A DNA stretch of 64,000 nucleotides, from NCBI RefSeq assembly GCF_020179835.1, contig NZ_JAIUDA010000002.1, positions 248,001 to 312,000 of the forward strand, given 5' to 3'. This DNA comes from Pantoea sp. alder81. Lineage in GTDB: Bacteria; Pseudomonadota; Gammaproteobacteria; Enterobacterales; Enterobacteriaceae. This document shows, one piece after another, positions 30,560 to 39,662 of the stretch. The notes beneath the pieces were generated by a model. It worked only from the letters and a program-made list of their open reading frames with translations, was not told the DNA's origin and ran no database searches. Made by a program: the position numbers and the translations under genes. Position 1 is the stretch's first letter; every line of letters starts with the position of its first letter.

Positions 30560-31966
30560 TTACTTAATGCCCATCGCATCCTTCAGCGTAAAGAACAAGT
30601 CCGTCTGATCGGTCAGCCCCACCACGTTAGCGGCATAAGGACCATAAGCCGCGATGCGCAACTGTGTGCCGGTATGCCCCTGAGAATCGTCTTCAGAGTT
30701 ACCGTAGCTGATGGTCATGACCGCACCATCTTTGGTGTTCACCGCCTGCGTCAGGCCCGGCGCTTTGCTGCCATTCTCAATAATCTGGCTACTGTGCGCA
30801 TGGTCAGCCGTTACCACCACCAGCGTGTCACCGTGTTCACGCGCAAAGGCCAGTGCCTGTTGCACTGCCTCGTCCAGATCCACCGTTTCGCCAATCTGAC
30901 CGCACGGGTTAGCCGCGTGATCCTGCTTATCAATTGACGCGCCTTCCACCTGCAGGAAGAAACCTTTTTCATTGGTGCTCAGCAAATCAATCGCTTTCCT
31001 GGTCATCTGCGCCAGTGTGGGTGCTGATGCCGGGCGATCTTTATTCACTTCACAGGTCACCACGGGTTTGTCGATATTACCGTGATAGCTGGCTTTCGGC
31101 CCCTGCCAGCGAACCGGCATATTGCCTTCGGAGAACAGCCCCAGCACCGGTTTAGTTTGGTCAGCCTGTTTGATTGCATTCATGCCATCAAGGTTATCGA
31201 CCAACTGGAAGCCCAGCGCCTGAGCCTGCTCGCGCAGGGTTTTGCCCTGGTACTCACCCGCTTTGGCGCTTTCAGAGAACGATTTCGCACCGCCGCCGAG
31301 AGTGACATCTGGACGGGTTTTCAGCATCTGCTCGCTGATAGATCCTTTACCGCCCTGCTCCAGCGCATTGGTCGGACACAGTTCGCTGGTTTTCTCCGGG
31401 CCATAACATTTACGTGAAGTGACATGCGCCATCAAAGCGGCGGGCGTGGCATCCTGCAATTCTGCAGTGGAGACGTTACCGGTGGCTTTCCCGGCGGCTT
31501 TCGCCAGCTCAAGAATGGTGGCCTGATCCTTGCCATTGACGTCTACGCCGATGGCACCGTTGTAAGATTTGGTGCCCGTTGCCCAGGCGGTGGCGGAGGC
31601 AGCCGAATCCGTCACGTAATTGGGTTTGTGGGTTTTCTTGTCTAACGAGTAGTGGGTGTACTGGCCGGTTAACGGCAGCGCATCAATGCCCGGGAAGAAA
31701 CCACCCGCGCCCATCGCCTGATTTCGTGCGGCGGTGATTTCCGAGTCGCCCATGCCATCGCCGATCAATAAGATGACGTTTTTGGCCGTGGTATTGATTA
31801 ATGAGGCTTTCAGCGCTTCTGTCTGGTCGCTGCTGAGGCGGCGTGCGCCACCGTGTTCGGTGATATCACCGGTGGCGGCGCGAGTATAAGTTGTTGACTC
31901 TGCCACTGCTGACGTCGCAATTAATGAAGCCAGCAGAGAAACCGTAAAAAGAGGTATGTGTTTCAT
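30560..31966 (-). CDS. phoA: Alkaline phosphatase PhoA
   Basis: The precursor has 468 residues with a Sec signal peptide (cleavage after TSAVA). The periplasmic enzyme releases phosphate from monoesters. The nucleophile is S121 in VTDSAASA, the metal site begins with [11 protein letters not shown], and later ligands are in VVTADHAH and the His of GHTGTQLR. The SRKCYG segment corresponds to the active-site Arg region. Two tandem PhoB boxes lie in the 240-bp upstream region, so induction by phosphate starvation is expected. Confidence 0.97.
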   Translation of the reverse strand: MKHIPLFTVSLLASLIATSAVAESTTYTRAATGDITEHGGARRLSSDQTEALKASLINTTAKNVILLIGDGMGDSEITAARNQAMGAGGFFPGIDALPLTGQYTHYSLDKKTHKPNYVTDSAASATAWATGTKSYNGAIGVDVNGKDQATILELAKAAGKATGNVSTAELQDATPAALMAHVTSRKCYGPEKTSELCPTNALEQGGKGSISEQMLKTRPDVTLGGGAKSFSESAKAGEYQGKTLREQAQALGFQLVDNLDGMNAIKQADQTKPVLGLFSEGNMPVRWQGPKASYHGNIDKPVVTCEVNKDRPASAPTLAQMTRKAIDLLSTNEKGFFLQVEGASIDKQDHAANPCGQIGETVDLDEAVQQALAFAREHGDTLVVVTADHAHSSQIIENGSKAPGLTQAVNTKDGAVMTISYGNSEDDSQGHTGTQLRIAAYGPYAANVVGLTDQTDLFFTLKDAMGIK

Positions 31967-32007
31967 TTATAAGCATCCTTATCAGTAAATATAACCAAAT
32001 GTTTCCG

Positions 32008-32047
32008 CAGACAAGTCTGCGACAGTCTGGTGACACTTTTGTGGCAG
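32008..32047 (-). promoter_or_regulatory. Tandem PhoB boxes upstream of phoA
   Basis: On the minus strand four 7-base direct repeats follow each other with an exact 11-base period: CTGCCAC, GTGTCAC, CTGTCGC and TTGTCTG (complement positions 32041-32047, 32030-32036, 32019-32025, 32008-32014). This is the arrangement of two PhoB boxes (consensus CTGTCAT with 11-base period), ending 42 bases before the phoA start codon. Confidence 0.85.
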
Positions 32048-32209
32048 AGAAGGAATAATTTGATGACAGAACACACAGTTCGGCGAGAGATGCAGCAAGC
32101 TGCACAGAGCTTAAGCGGATAGAACAAAAGGAGAAAATAGGGCTTGACCGTTTTCAGGTAACTCCCTATAGTAGCGCCCCGTTGACCCAGCGCGGTTAGC
32201 AAAAAATTT

Positions 32210-32297
32210 GGTGAGGTGTCCGAGTGGCTGAAGGAGCACGCCTGGAAAGTGTGTATACGGCAACGTATCGAGGGTTCGAACCCCTCTCTCACCGCCA
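32210..32297 (+). tRNA. tRNA-Ser (anticodon GGA)
   Basis: This is an 88-base class II tRNA with CCA encoded. The acceptor stem GGTGAGG pairs with CTCTCACC near the end; the anticodon loop CTGGAAA carries GGA, a long variable arm TGTATACGGCAACGTATC follows, and the T arm is GAGGGTTCGAACCCC. It corresponds to serW/serX of E. coli. Confidence 0.97.
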
Positions 32298-32310
32298 TCT
32301 TTGAAGAAGA

Positions 32311-32338
32311 GCCTGAACGAAAGTTCAGGCTTTTTTTT
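32311..32338 (+). terminator. Terminator after tRNA-Ser
   Basis: A perfect 8-bp stem GCCTGAAC/GTTCAGGC with GAAA loop is followed by eight T residues. Confidence 0.92.
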
Positions 32339-32359
32339 GTCTTCAGATCGGCCAAAGCA

Positions 32360-33235
32360 CTAACTCATCTGGCCATCGCCCATTACCATCGCTAGAAACT
32401 TGTCTCTGAGCGGGTCCTTGATCCCGGCATTCCACGCCAAACCGGTTTGCCATTGGGTATGCTCGCCCTCCAGCGGCAATAGCCTGACGCCAGCAGGCAG
32501 GATATGTTTCACACTCGCTGGCAGTAACGCCACGCCATCACCGGCCGCAACCAGCGCCAGTAACGTCTGAATATCGTCAGCAGCCGACACCGTGCCCGGG
32601 GTGAGACCTCTCGCGGTCAGGAATTGATCGGCCTGCGCAGTGAGCCCTTCGCCCCTCTGAGGTGCTAACTGCAAGAGTTGATGATTTTCAATAATCTGAG
32701 TGGTCTCTACAGGACTCGACAAATGATCAGCTGCTACCGCCAGCACCAATTGTTCCGTGTCCAGGCTCTGACTTTGTAGTGGTTCAGGCACCGGTAAGCG
32801 CACAAATCCTACTTGCAGTCGTCCTTCCGCAAGCAGTTGGGTCTGAACCGCCGAAGGCATATCGTTGAGCGAGACTTGTACGCCAGGATAGCGTACGCGA
32901 AAGGCGGCGACGTGTTTGGGAGCTAAAAGAAAAGAAGAGATGCCAAAACCCAGGGTGAGTTTTCCTGAATCCCCTTTTTGGATCGCCGCCACATCAGCGA
33001 AGAAATCCGCATAGCGCTCCACCACCTCGCTGGCAGCCGCTAATAACTGCTCTCCCGCCACCGTCAACCGCGCGCCATGCCGTCCACGCTGGAAAAGCGT
33101 TACACCAGAAAGGTGCTCCAGTGTCTGAATCTGTTTAGATAATGCGGGCTGGGTGATGCAGAGAACACTCGCCGCCGAGTGATAAGTCCCTTCATGCGCC
33201 AGCGTCACAAACGCGCGTAACAGTTTAATATCCAT
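32360..33235 (-). CDS. LysR-family transcriptional regulator
   Basis: This 291-residue LysR-type regulator has an N-terminal winged helix-turn-helix (MDIKLLRAFVTLAHEGTYHSAA, QPALSKQIQTLE, about 1-62) and an effector-binding domain (about 90-285). The upstream intergenic region to the divergent nitrilase gene is only 92 bp, the usual layout for a LysR regulator and its target. It does not resemble E. coli AllS closely. Confidence 0.92.
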   Translation of the reverse strand: MDIKLLRAFVTLAHEGTYHSAASVLCITQPALSKQIQTLEHLSGVTLFQRGRHGARLTVAGEQLLAAASEVVERYADFFADVAAIQKGDSGKLTLGFGISSFLLAPKHVAAFRVRYPGVQVSLNDMPSAVQTQLLAEGRLQVGFVRLPVPEPLQSQSLDTEQLVLAVAADHLSSPVETTQIIENHQLLQLAPQRGEGLTAQADQFLTARGLTPGTVSAADDIQTLLALVAAGDGVALLPASVKHILPAGVRLLPLEGEHTQWQTGLAWNAGIKDPLRDKFLAMVMGDGQMS

Positions 33236-33327
33236 TCCAATCGGTTATCAAAGTGGGAGAAGTTGTGATTATACACGGTGGATTTCTCTCTGGTGAAATA
33301 GCGACCTATTTCCTAAGGAGAATCACC

Positions 33328-34332
33328 ATGGAACATTCACTTCGCGTTGCCACCGTGCAGTTTTGCCATCGCGCCAGCGACAAAGCTTACAATCTTTCCG
33401 TGATGGAGCGCTTTATCGCGCAGGCCGCACAAGAAGAAGTCAAAATTTTAGCCTTTCCGGAAATGTGCATCACCGGTTACTGGCATGTACCTGATCTGCC
33501 GATTGCAGAGGTCGAAGCCCTGGCCGAGCGCACAGATAACAGCCCATCTCTGGCGCGCATCGCTCGCCTGGCGGAAAAGCATCAGATGGCGATTGGTGCT
33601 GGCTACATCGAAAAGCATGATAATGGGCAGCTCTACAATGCCTATATGGTCTGTATGCCGGGCGGTCAACGCCATGTGCATCGTAAAATTCATGCCTTTG
33701 AACACGCTGGCATTGCCCAGGGAAATGAATTCACCGTGTTTGACACGCCATGGGGCGTGAAAGTCGGGATACTGATTTGCTGGGACAATAATTTAACCGA
33801 CAACGTTCGCATTACCGCGCTGATGGGAGCCGATATCCTGATTGCCCCGCATCAGACAGGTGGCACCCATTCACGTAGTCCCTTTGGTATGAAACCCATT
33901 CCGGTGAGCCTGTGGGAAAACAGAGAAAGCGATCCCGCCGCACTGGAAATGGCTTTGGCAAGCGACAGCGGTCGAGCATGGTTGATGCGCTGGCTGCCTT
34001 CGCGTGCGCATGATAACGGGCTCTTCGTCCTGTTCAGTAATGGCGTCGGATTAGATAACGGCGAAATACGAACCGGCAACGCGATGGTAATTGATCCCTA
34101 TGGCCGCATCGTCAACGAAACCACGTCATTCAGGGATACGTTGGTGAGTGCCGATTTGGACCTTTCGTTACTGGCGATGTCTACCGGACGTCGCTGGATC
34201 CATGGACGTCGCCCTGAACTTTATCAACTCCTGTGTGAACCTCAGGGCTATGAGCGTGATGCGCGCACCGCGCGGTTTTCTGAAGATATTCCCTGCTTCG
34301 GCTCACAGAATTCCGATAAAAACACTTTCTGA
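33328..34332 (+). CDS. Nitrilase-superfamily carbon-nitrogen hydrolase
   Basis: This 334-residue cytoplasmic enzyme starts at ATG 33328 after TAAGGAG. The nitrilase catalytic triad is visible: E45 in AFPEMCITG, K120 in HRKIHAFEH and C151 in ILICWDNN. Substrates of this superfamily include nitriles, amides and carbamoyl compounds; the sequence does not fix which. It is divergent from the LysR gene and upstream of AllD and AllE, so a role in nitrogen salvage from amides or ureides is a reasonable inference. Confidence 0.85.
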   Translation: MEHSLRVATVQFCHRASDKAYNLSVMERFIAQAAQEEVKILAFPEMCITGYWHVPDLPIAEVEALAERTDNSPSLARIARLAEKHQMAIGAGYIEKHDNGQLYNAYMVCMPGGQRHVHRKIHAFEHAGIAQGNEFTVFDTPWGVKVGILICWDNNLTDNVRITALMGADILIAPHQTGGTHSRSPFGMKPIPVSLWENRESDPAALEMALASDSGRAWLMRWLPSRAHDNGLFVLFSNGVGLDNGEIRTGNAMVIDPYGRIVNETTSFRDTLVSADLDLSLLAMSTGRRWIHGRRPELYQLLCEPQGYERDARTARFSEDIPCFGSQNSDKNTF

Positions 34333-34440
34333 TAAAAAATTAATTTCATGCGGTGTAAATCATTAGCGGTTTTTTAATTAAACGTTTATGAGGGAGTGAT
34401 GCCCGATAATTAATCACACGCATTAAAGGAAAAATAATAA

Positions 34441-35319
34441 ATGAAAGGATTATTACGTTGCGGAATATTTATCTGTTCGCTGAGCGCCATATCATCAGCG
34501 CAAGCAATCATAGAGATCCCCTTTACACTGGATGAAAGTGCAGTTCCCGTCGCTACGCTAAATATCAACGGCCAGGACGGCGAGTTTATGCTGGATACCG
34601 GCTCGCCGTATGCTTTCCATTTTACCCAGCAGTTTATGCGTCAGGTCCCGTGGTTAAAAAGACTTAAAGAAAAGGCACGTAGCACCGATCTCACCGGCGA
34701 GGTTTATATGAATGACCGTTTCATGTTCCATCATGTCTCTGTCAATGGCATGAGCTTCGAAAATGCAGAAGGTGTTTCGCTGGCGCCATGGGGATTGACG
34801 CTGATGCCTGACGGTCAACGCCCTCAGCATATGGTGATTGGTTTAGGTTTGTTTCAACAAAAAGCGCTGATGATAGATTATCAGCGCTCGTTATTTTCTG
34901 TCGCCAGACAGATTACCGAATTTAATATCGATGCTAACCAGTGGCTTTCACTACCCTTAGCGATCAGCCATGAAGGTATCGTCATTGAGGTAATGAATAA
35001 CGACAAAACTTATAAAATGGTGTTGGATACCGGCGCCACAATTTCCATGATGTGGAAACAACGCGTTAACGAATCACCTAATAATATGACCTGTATCGAA
35101 GTCATGGCCGAACTGGATAATGAGCGCTGTGAAGCCATACAACTTCATATTAAAAATGCCACACCAGGGGATTTTAATGTCGATGCGATTCTGCTTGAAG
35201 GGGATTTTAAACATATGGAGACGGATGGTTTAGTCGGTCAGAACTTCCTGCAACAACACATAGTTATCATCGATTTTCCTAATAATCAGATGCTGCTTAG
35301 GCCAATTGAGGAAAGTTAA
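34441..35319 (+). CDS. Exported two-lobed retropepsin-like aspartyl protease
   Basis: This 292-residue protein has a Sec signal peptide (cleavage near SSAQA) and two aspartyl protease motifs, LDTGSPY with D52 and VLDTGAT with D196. Each half also contains the hydrophobic GL segment expected after the flap (VIGLGLF about 132-138 and GLVGQNFL near the C terminus). It looks like two retropepsin-type units in one chain, so it could form a pepsin-like active site without dimerising. No substrate is suggested by the sequence. The gene is rather AT-rich compared with its neighbours and stands alone, 108 bases after the nitrilase gene. Confidence 0.8.
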   Translation: MKGLLRCGIFICSLSAISSAQAIIEIPFTLDESAVPVATLNINGQDGEFMLDTGSPYAFHFTQQFMRQVPWLKRLKEKARSTDLTGEVYMNDRFMFHHVSVNGMSFENAEGVSLAPWGLTLMPDGQRPQHMVIGLGLFQQKALMIDYQRSLFSVARQITEFNIDANQWLSLPLAISHEGIVIEVMNNDKTYKMVLDTGATISMMWKQRVNESPNNMTCIEVMAELDNERCEAIQLHIKNATPGDFNVDAILLEGDFKHMETDGLVGQNFLQQHIVIIDFPNNQMLLRPIEES

Positions 35320-35679
35320 CCGGCGCATCCGGAGTTACCGGTCACTGGAGACCCTAAGGATTCCAGTGACTTTCCTTAGTTATCGCTGAAACTTTTCATT
35401 CGCTGCCCTTCAACACCTTCACCACCTTCAACACCTTCACCACCTTCACCACCTTCACCACCTTCACTTTGCGACATCGATCCCACTTTGTGAAACTTTA
35501 GTTTCTTCGTTTCAATCTAGCGACAGCCTTTGATATCCCACATAAAAACCGCTCAATTTCATTGCTATGCAGACCTTTCTGAGCACTAAAAGGCCTTTAT
35601 GTTAATTTTTTGTCAATGCATGATGTCGCCACTGCAACTAAAGTTTCACTCACTGCCATTTCATGCAACAGAGGATTCA
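35320..35679. other. Intergenic region before the MFS gene, with tandem repeat
   Basis: This is 360 bases without a convincing gene. It contains the 9-bp tandem array at 35409-35467 and a palindrome GAAACT-TTA-GTTTC at about 35492-35505 followed by CGTTTCAA that could be an operator. A TAAAAGGCCTTTA palindrome lies near 35586-35599. Confidence 0.6.
35409..35467. repeat. 9-bp tandem repeat TTCAMCACC
   Basis: Six full units and one partial unit of TTC-A(A/C)C-ACC stand in a row; units 1 and 3 have TTCAACACC, the others TTCACCACC. It lies 90 bases after the protease stop and about 210 bases before the MFS start. No long ORF runs through it on either strand. Confidence 0.9.
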
Positions 35680-36933
35680 ATGATTACGGAAGAGCAAAAA
35701 AAGCGCCCCGCATCCTACTGGAAAATGCTGACCGCGCTATTGTGTCTGGGCTGGGTGGTCATCTGGATCTATCGTTCCATGCTGACGCCCATTTATCCGC
35801 AGGTGATGCAAACGTTAGATCTGCACAGTAACCAGCAGATTGGCATCATCGCCAGCATCTACTTCTTCGCTTACGTCCTACTGCAAGTGCCGGCCGGCAT
35901 GATCTCCGACAAGTTCGATAAGCGGTTAATTCTGTCTTTTGGATTTTTGGTTTTCGCCCTCGCGACATTTCTCATGTCCTCTTCACAAAACCTGATGGTG
36001 ATCTATATCGCCAGTGCACTTGCGGGACTTAGCGGGGCATTTTTCTATGGCGCAGCGTTCTCACTATCAGGCCAGGAAATTCCCGCAAATAAACGTAACG
36101 TTGCTACGGCAATCATTAACAGTGGTTCTTCCGTGGGGATGGTCATCGGGCTAAGCGGATCGTCCTGGCTGGTGCTGAGCCAATCCCTTGACTGGCAGGT
36201 GATGCTCAAAGGCGTAGCGCTTATCATGCTGCTGACTTTCGCGCTTTATTATTTCCTGATCCGCCGTGACAGCGCCCGCCCGGCATCAACAGCAACTGAA
36301 TCATTACATGAAGAAGACCATGGGCAATCCAGCTTCTTCACGCTAAAGAAATTTGCAGTCTATTTTATTCTGTTCTGTAGCTGCTACGCCTACTTCCTGG
36401 TGGTGTCGTGGCTGCCCAACTTCCTGCAAACAGAGCGCCACTTTTCCGGCAGTAGCGCAGGCATCATTGCCTCACTGGTGGGATTGGCCTCTATTCCCGG
36501 CGCGCTGATTTTCAGCATGGTGGCGGACAAATTCCGCCACTTCAAATACCGCATCATGCTGATGCAACTGGTGTTAGCTGCCGTGATGTTGCTCATCGCC
36601 GTTCATGCGCAGGATGCCTTTATCATCATGCTGGGGCTGATTGGCTACGGCCTGCTGGGTAAGCTGGCACTCGATCCCCTGCTGATTTCCACCATCTCCG
36701 AACTCTCTAACAAAAAGAAGCTCGCCACGTCGCTGAGTATTTACAACTTCTTCGGCATGACGGCCTCCTTCATTGCACCGTGGTTGACCGGCAATATCGC
36801 CGACCGTACCGGTAGCACGCTGGACGCCTTTAACTTAGCCAGCATTATCCTCGCCGCAGGCGCGGTGGTGCTGGTCGCTGTGTTCATTTTTACAGGAAAC
36901 AAACAAAACAGGAGTCAGTATGAATATCGATAA
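35680..36933 (+). CDS. MFS transporter, probable ureide or related metabolite uptake
   Basis: The protein has 417 residues from ATG 35680 (AGAGGA upstream). It has twelve expected membrane segments and the MFS loop 2-3 motif in the form GMISDKFDKRLIL. It belongs to the phthalate/oxalate-type anion:cation symporter-like MFS proteins by general character. Its stop lies inside the start of allD (14-base overlap), so the two are translationally coupled. Transport of a ureide or a product of ureide breakdown is therefore inferred, not shown. Confidence 0.85.
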   Translation: MITEEQKKRPASYWKMLTALLCLGWVVIWIYRSMLTPIYPQVMQTLDLHSNQQIGIIASIYFFAYVLLQVPAGMISDKFDKRLILSFGFLVFALATFLMSSSQNLMVIYIASALAGLSGAFFYGAAFSLSGQEIPANKRNVATAIINSGSSVGMVIGLSGSSWLVLSQSLDWQVMLKGVALIMLLTFALYYFLIRRDSARPASTATESLHEEDHGQSSFFTLKKFAVYFILFCSCYAYFLVVSWLPNFLQTERHFSGSSAGIIASLVGLASIPGALIFSMVADKFRHFKYRIMLMQLVLAAVMLLIAVHAQDAFIIMLGLIGYGLLGKLALDPLLISTISELSNKKKLATSLSIYNFFGMTASFIAPWLTGNIADRTGSTLDAFNLASIILAAGAVVLVAVFIFTGNKQNRSQYEYR

Positions 36934-37972
36934 GGCCACCTTGCATACGCTGATCGCGAATAAGCTAAAGCTTGCCGGATTACCTTCAGACTATGCCGCA
37001 GTGATGGCTGATGTGCTGGTGTTTGCTGAAGCGCGTGGCATTCACTCGCACGGTACGGTGCGCGTGGAATACTACTCTGAACGTATTCAGAAAGGTGGAA
37101 TGACCTGCCAGCCAGAGATCCGCCTCGAAACTACCGGCCCCTGCAGCGCCATCCTGCACGGCGATAATGGCCCCGGCATGGTGCTGTCGAAACAAGCGAT
37201 GGAAGTGGCCATCGACATAGCAAAAGAGAAAGGGATTGCCGTGGTTGGCGTGAAGAAGATGAGCCACAGCGGCGCGATCTCCTATTACACGCAAATGGCG
37301 GCTGAAGCGGGCCTGATTGGTCTGGCGATGTGCCAGTCAGACCCGATGGTGGTGCCTTTTGGTGGTGCCGACATCTATTACGGTACCAACCCCATTTCCT
37401 TCTCCGCGCCGGGCCGCGACAACATTATGACCTTTGATATGGCGACCTCCGTGCAGGCGTGGGGAAAAATCCTCGACATGCGCTCGCGTGATAAAGCGAT
37501 CCCGGATAGCTGGGCGGTGGATGCCAGCGGCAAACCCACGACCAATCCGCATGATGTGCGCGGATTACTGCCGATTTCCGGTCCCAAAGGATATGGCCTG
37601 ATGATGATGGTCGACATGCTGTCCGGCGTGTTAATGGGATTACCGTTTGGGCGCGGTGTCAGCTCGATGTATGCCGACTTAAGTAAAGGACGCGATTTGG
37701 GCCAGCTGCATATTGTGATCAATCCGGCCTTCTTTGGCGATCAGCAGACCTTCCTCGATAACGTGCAGCAGGTTATGGCCGAGCTGAACCAGATCCGTCC
37801 GGCAGAGGGCGTTGAACGCGTGATGTATCCGGGGGAAATTGCGGATATCGAGCAGTTGCGTACCGACAAAGAAGGCGTCGATATCGTCGACAGTATTTAC
37901 GACTACCTGATTTCGGACCATGTCTGGATTAACTCGTACGATCACAAAGACCCGTTTGCTGAAAGCCATTAA
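36920..37972 (+). CDS. allD: Ureidoglycolate dehydrogenase AllD
   Basis: This 350-residue enzyme of the malate/L-lactate dehydrogenase (Ldh_2) family oxidises ureidoglycolate to oxalurate with NAD+. The family's catalytic region shows ARGIHSHGTVRVEYY, VGVKKMSHSGAISYYT and the PFGGADIYYGTNPISF nucleotide-binding segment; length equals that of E. coli AllD (349). It overlaps the MFS gene and precedes allE by 10 bases. Confidence 0.92.
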   Translation: MNIDKATLHTLIANKLKLAGLPSDYAAVMADVLVFAEARGIHSHGTVRVEYYSERIQKGGMTCQPEIRLETTGPCSAILHGDNGPGMVLSKQAMEVAIDIAKEKGIAVVGVKKMSHSGAISYYTQMAAEAGLIGLAMCQSDPMVVPFGGADIYYGTNPISFSAPGRDNIMTFDMATSVQAWGKILDMRSRDKAIPDSWAVDASGKPTTNPHDVRGLLPISGPKGYGLMMMVDMLSGVLMGLPFGRGVSSMYADLSKGRDLGQLHIVINPAFFGDQQTFLDNVQQVMAELNQIRPAEGVERVMYPGEIADIEQLRTDKEGVDIVDSIYDYLISDHVWINSYDHKDPFAESH

Positions 37973-37982
37973 GGAGACAACC

Positions 37983-38813
37983 ATGGAATATGGCAGCTAT
38001 TACGCACCGCACGGTGGCCTGGATGGACAGAAAAGTCTGTTGACTGGCCGCTCTATTTTCACCGAGGCCTATGCGTTTATTCCACGCGGCGTGATGTCGG
38101 ATATCGTCACCAGCCAGTTGCCGTTCTGGCAGCACACGCGTTTATGGGTGCTGTCCCGGCCAATGAGTGGTTTTTCGGAAACCTTTTCCCACTACATTAT
38201 GGAAGTCGGCCCACAGGGCGGCAGTGAACGACCGGAATCCGATCCCGCCGCGCAAAGCGCCCTGTTCGTGCTGGAGGGTCATCTGCAGTTGACCGTTGAA
38301 GGCACGCAGCACGACCTGGTGCCAGGCAGCTTCGCTTACATTCCGGCTGGCGCAAAATGGCAAATCAAGAACAGCCATACCGCAGCCGCGCGCTTTAACT
38401 GGATCCGCAAAATCTGGCAGCCGCTGGAGGGTTTGGAAAAACCACCGTTTATGATTGTCAACGAACGCGATATCACCCCCACAGCCATGCCAGATACCGG
38501 CGGACGCTGGGCCACCACGCGCTTTGTTGACGTGAATGATATGCGCCATGACATGCATATCACCGTCGTCACTTTCCAGCCAGGTGGCATCATTCCCTTC
38601 ATGGAAACGCATGTGATGGAGCATGGGCTGTATGTGCTGCAAGGCAAAGGCGTTTACAAACTCAACGAGGATTGGGTGGAGGTAGAGCCTGGAGATTACA
38701 TGTGGCTGCGTGCGTTTTGCCCACAAGCTTGTTACGCCGGTGGCGATGAGCCCTTCCGTTATCTGCTGTATAAAGACATGAACCGTCATGCCGATTTGCA
38801 CTTGTTGAAATGA
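37983..38813 (+). CDS. allE: (S)-ureidoglycine aminohydrolase AllE
   Basis: This 276-residue bicupin enzyme converts (S)-ureidoglycine to ureidoglycolate and ammonia, with Mn2+ bound in the C-terminal cupin (HVMEHGLYVLQGKGVYKLNEDW region, about 206-235). Start MEYGSYYAPHGGLDGQKSLL follows AAGGAG. Together with AllD it forms a two-step path from ureidoglycine to oxalurate. The allantoinase and allantoate amidohydrolase genes that normally precede these steps are not in the window. Confidence 0.93.
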   Translation: MEYGSYYAPHGGLDGQKSLLTGRSIFTEAYAFIPRGVMSDIVTSQLPFWQHTRLWVLSRPMSGFSETFSHYIMEVGPQGGSERPESDPAAQSALFVLEGHLQLTVEGTQHDLVPGSFAYIPAGAKWQIKNSHTAAARFNWIRKIWQPLEGLEKPPFMIVNERDITPTAMPDTGGRWATTRFVDVNDMRHDMHITVVTFQPGGIIPFMETHVMEHGLYVLQGKGVYKLNEDWVEVEPGDYMWLRAFCPQACYAGGDEPFRYLLYKDMNRHADLHLLK

Positions 38814-38839
38814 AAAAAACCCGGCTTGCGCCGGGTTTT
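38813..38839. terminator. Terminator between allE and phoH
   Basis: The stem AACCCGGC/GCCGGGTT (38818-38825 and 38830-38837) has an A run on the left and TTTT on the right, between convergent genes. Confidence 0.88.
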
Positions 38840-38873
38840 GCTTCGCTACACTCTCAATCTACTTCTCAATAGG

Positions 38874-39662
38874 TCAACCGTAAGCATGGAGCGTGCGCTG
38901 GCAGAGGGCCGAGCGGACGCAGTCGTCTTTGCCGAAACGCACCACACCAATCATCTCGTCTTCTTCGAAGCGCGCCAGCGCATCGGCCAGACCGGATTTG
39001 ACGTGGGACGGCAAGTCACACTGGGTGATATCGCCGTTGACGATAACCGTCACGTTTTCACCTAAGCGTGTCAGGAACATCTTCATTTGAGCAGCGGTGA
39101 CGTTTTGTGCCTCATCAAGGATCACTACCGCATTTTCAAAGGTACGTCCGCGCATATATGCGAAGGGCGCAATCTCTACCTTGGCAATTTCAGGCCGCAG
39201 GCAGTACTGCATAAAGGAAGCGCCGAGACGTTTAACCAGAACGTCGTATACCGGTCGGAAATACGGGGCGAACTTCTCGGATATATCTCCGGGGAGGAAT
39301 CCAAGATCTTCATCCGCCTGCAGAACCGGGCGCGTCACAATGATCCTTTCGATGTCCTTATTGATCAGGGCCTCAGCCGCTTTGGCTGCGCTAATCCAGG
39401 TTTTACCGCAACCGGCTTCACCGGTGGCGAATATCAGCTGTTTCGATTCTATGGCATTAAGATAGTGCGCTTGAGCTTCATTTCTGGCTTCAATCGGACC
39501 ACGGTCGCGTGAATCACGCGCCATACCAATGGAATCCAACCCACCCATCTGCACCAGCGAAGTGACCGATTCTTCTTCGCGCTGACGGTGACTGCGAGAA
39601 TCACTACGAACGACTCTTCTGGCTTCACGACGCGCTTTGATCACTGCTTTCTGTCTTCCCAT
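38874..39662 (-). CDS. phoH: PhoH family ATPase
   Basis: This 262-residue P-loop ATPase matches E. coli PhoH, with Walker A ATGEAGCGKTWISA and Walker B NAVVILDEAQNVT. The basic N terminus (MGRQKAVIKARREARRVVR) is typical. Its physiological role is uncertain; E. coli phoH is in the Pho regulon. I do not see a convincing PhoB box in the 575 bases upstream. Confidence 0.92.
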   Translation of the reverse strand: MGRQKAVIKARREARRVVRSDSRSHRQREEESVTSLVQMGGLDSIGMARDSRDRGPIEARNEAQAHYLNAIESKQLIFATGEAGCGKTWISAAKAAEALINKDIERIIVTRPVLQADEDLGFLPGDISEKFAPYFRPVYDVLVKRLGASFMQYCLRPEIAKVEIAPFAYMRGRTFENAVVILDEAQNVTAAQMKMFLTRLGENVTVIVNGDITQCDLPSHVKSGLADALARFEEDEMIGVVRFGKDDCVRSALCQRTLHAYG

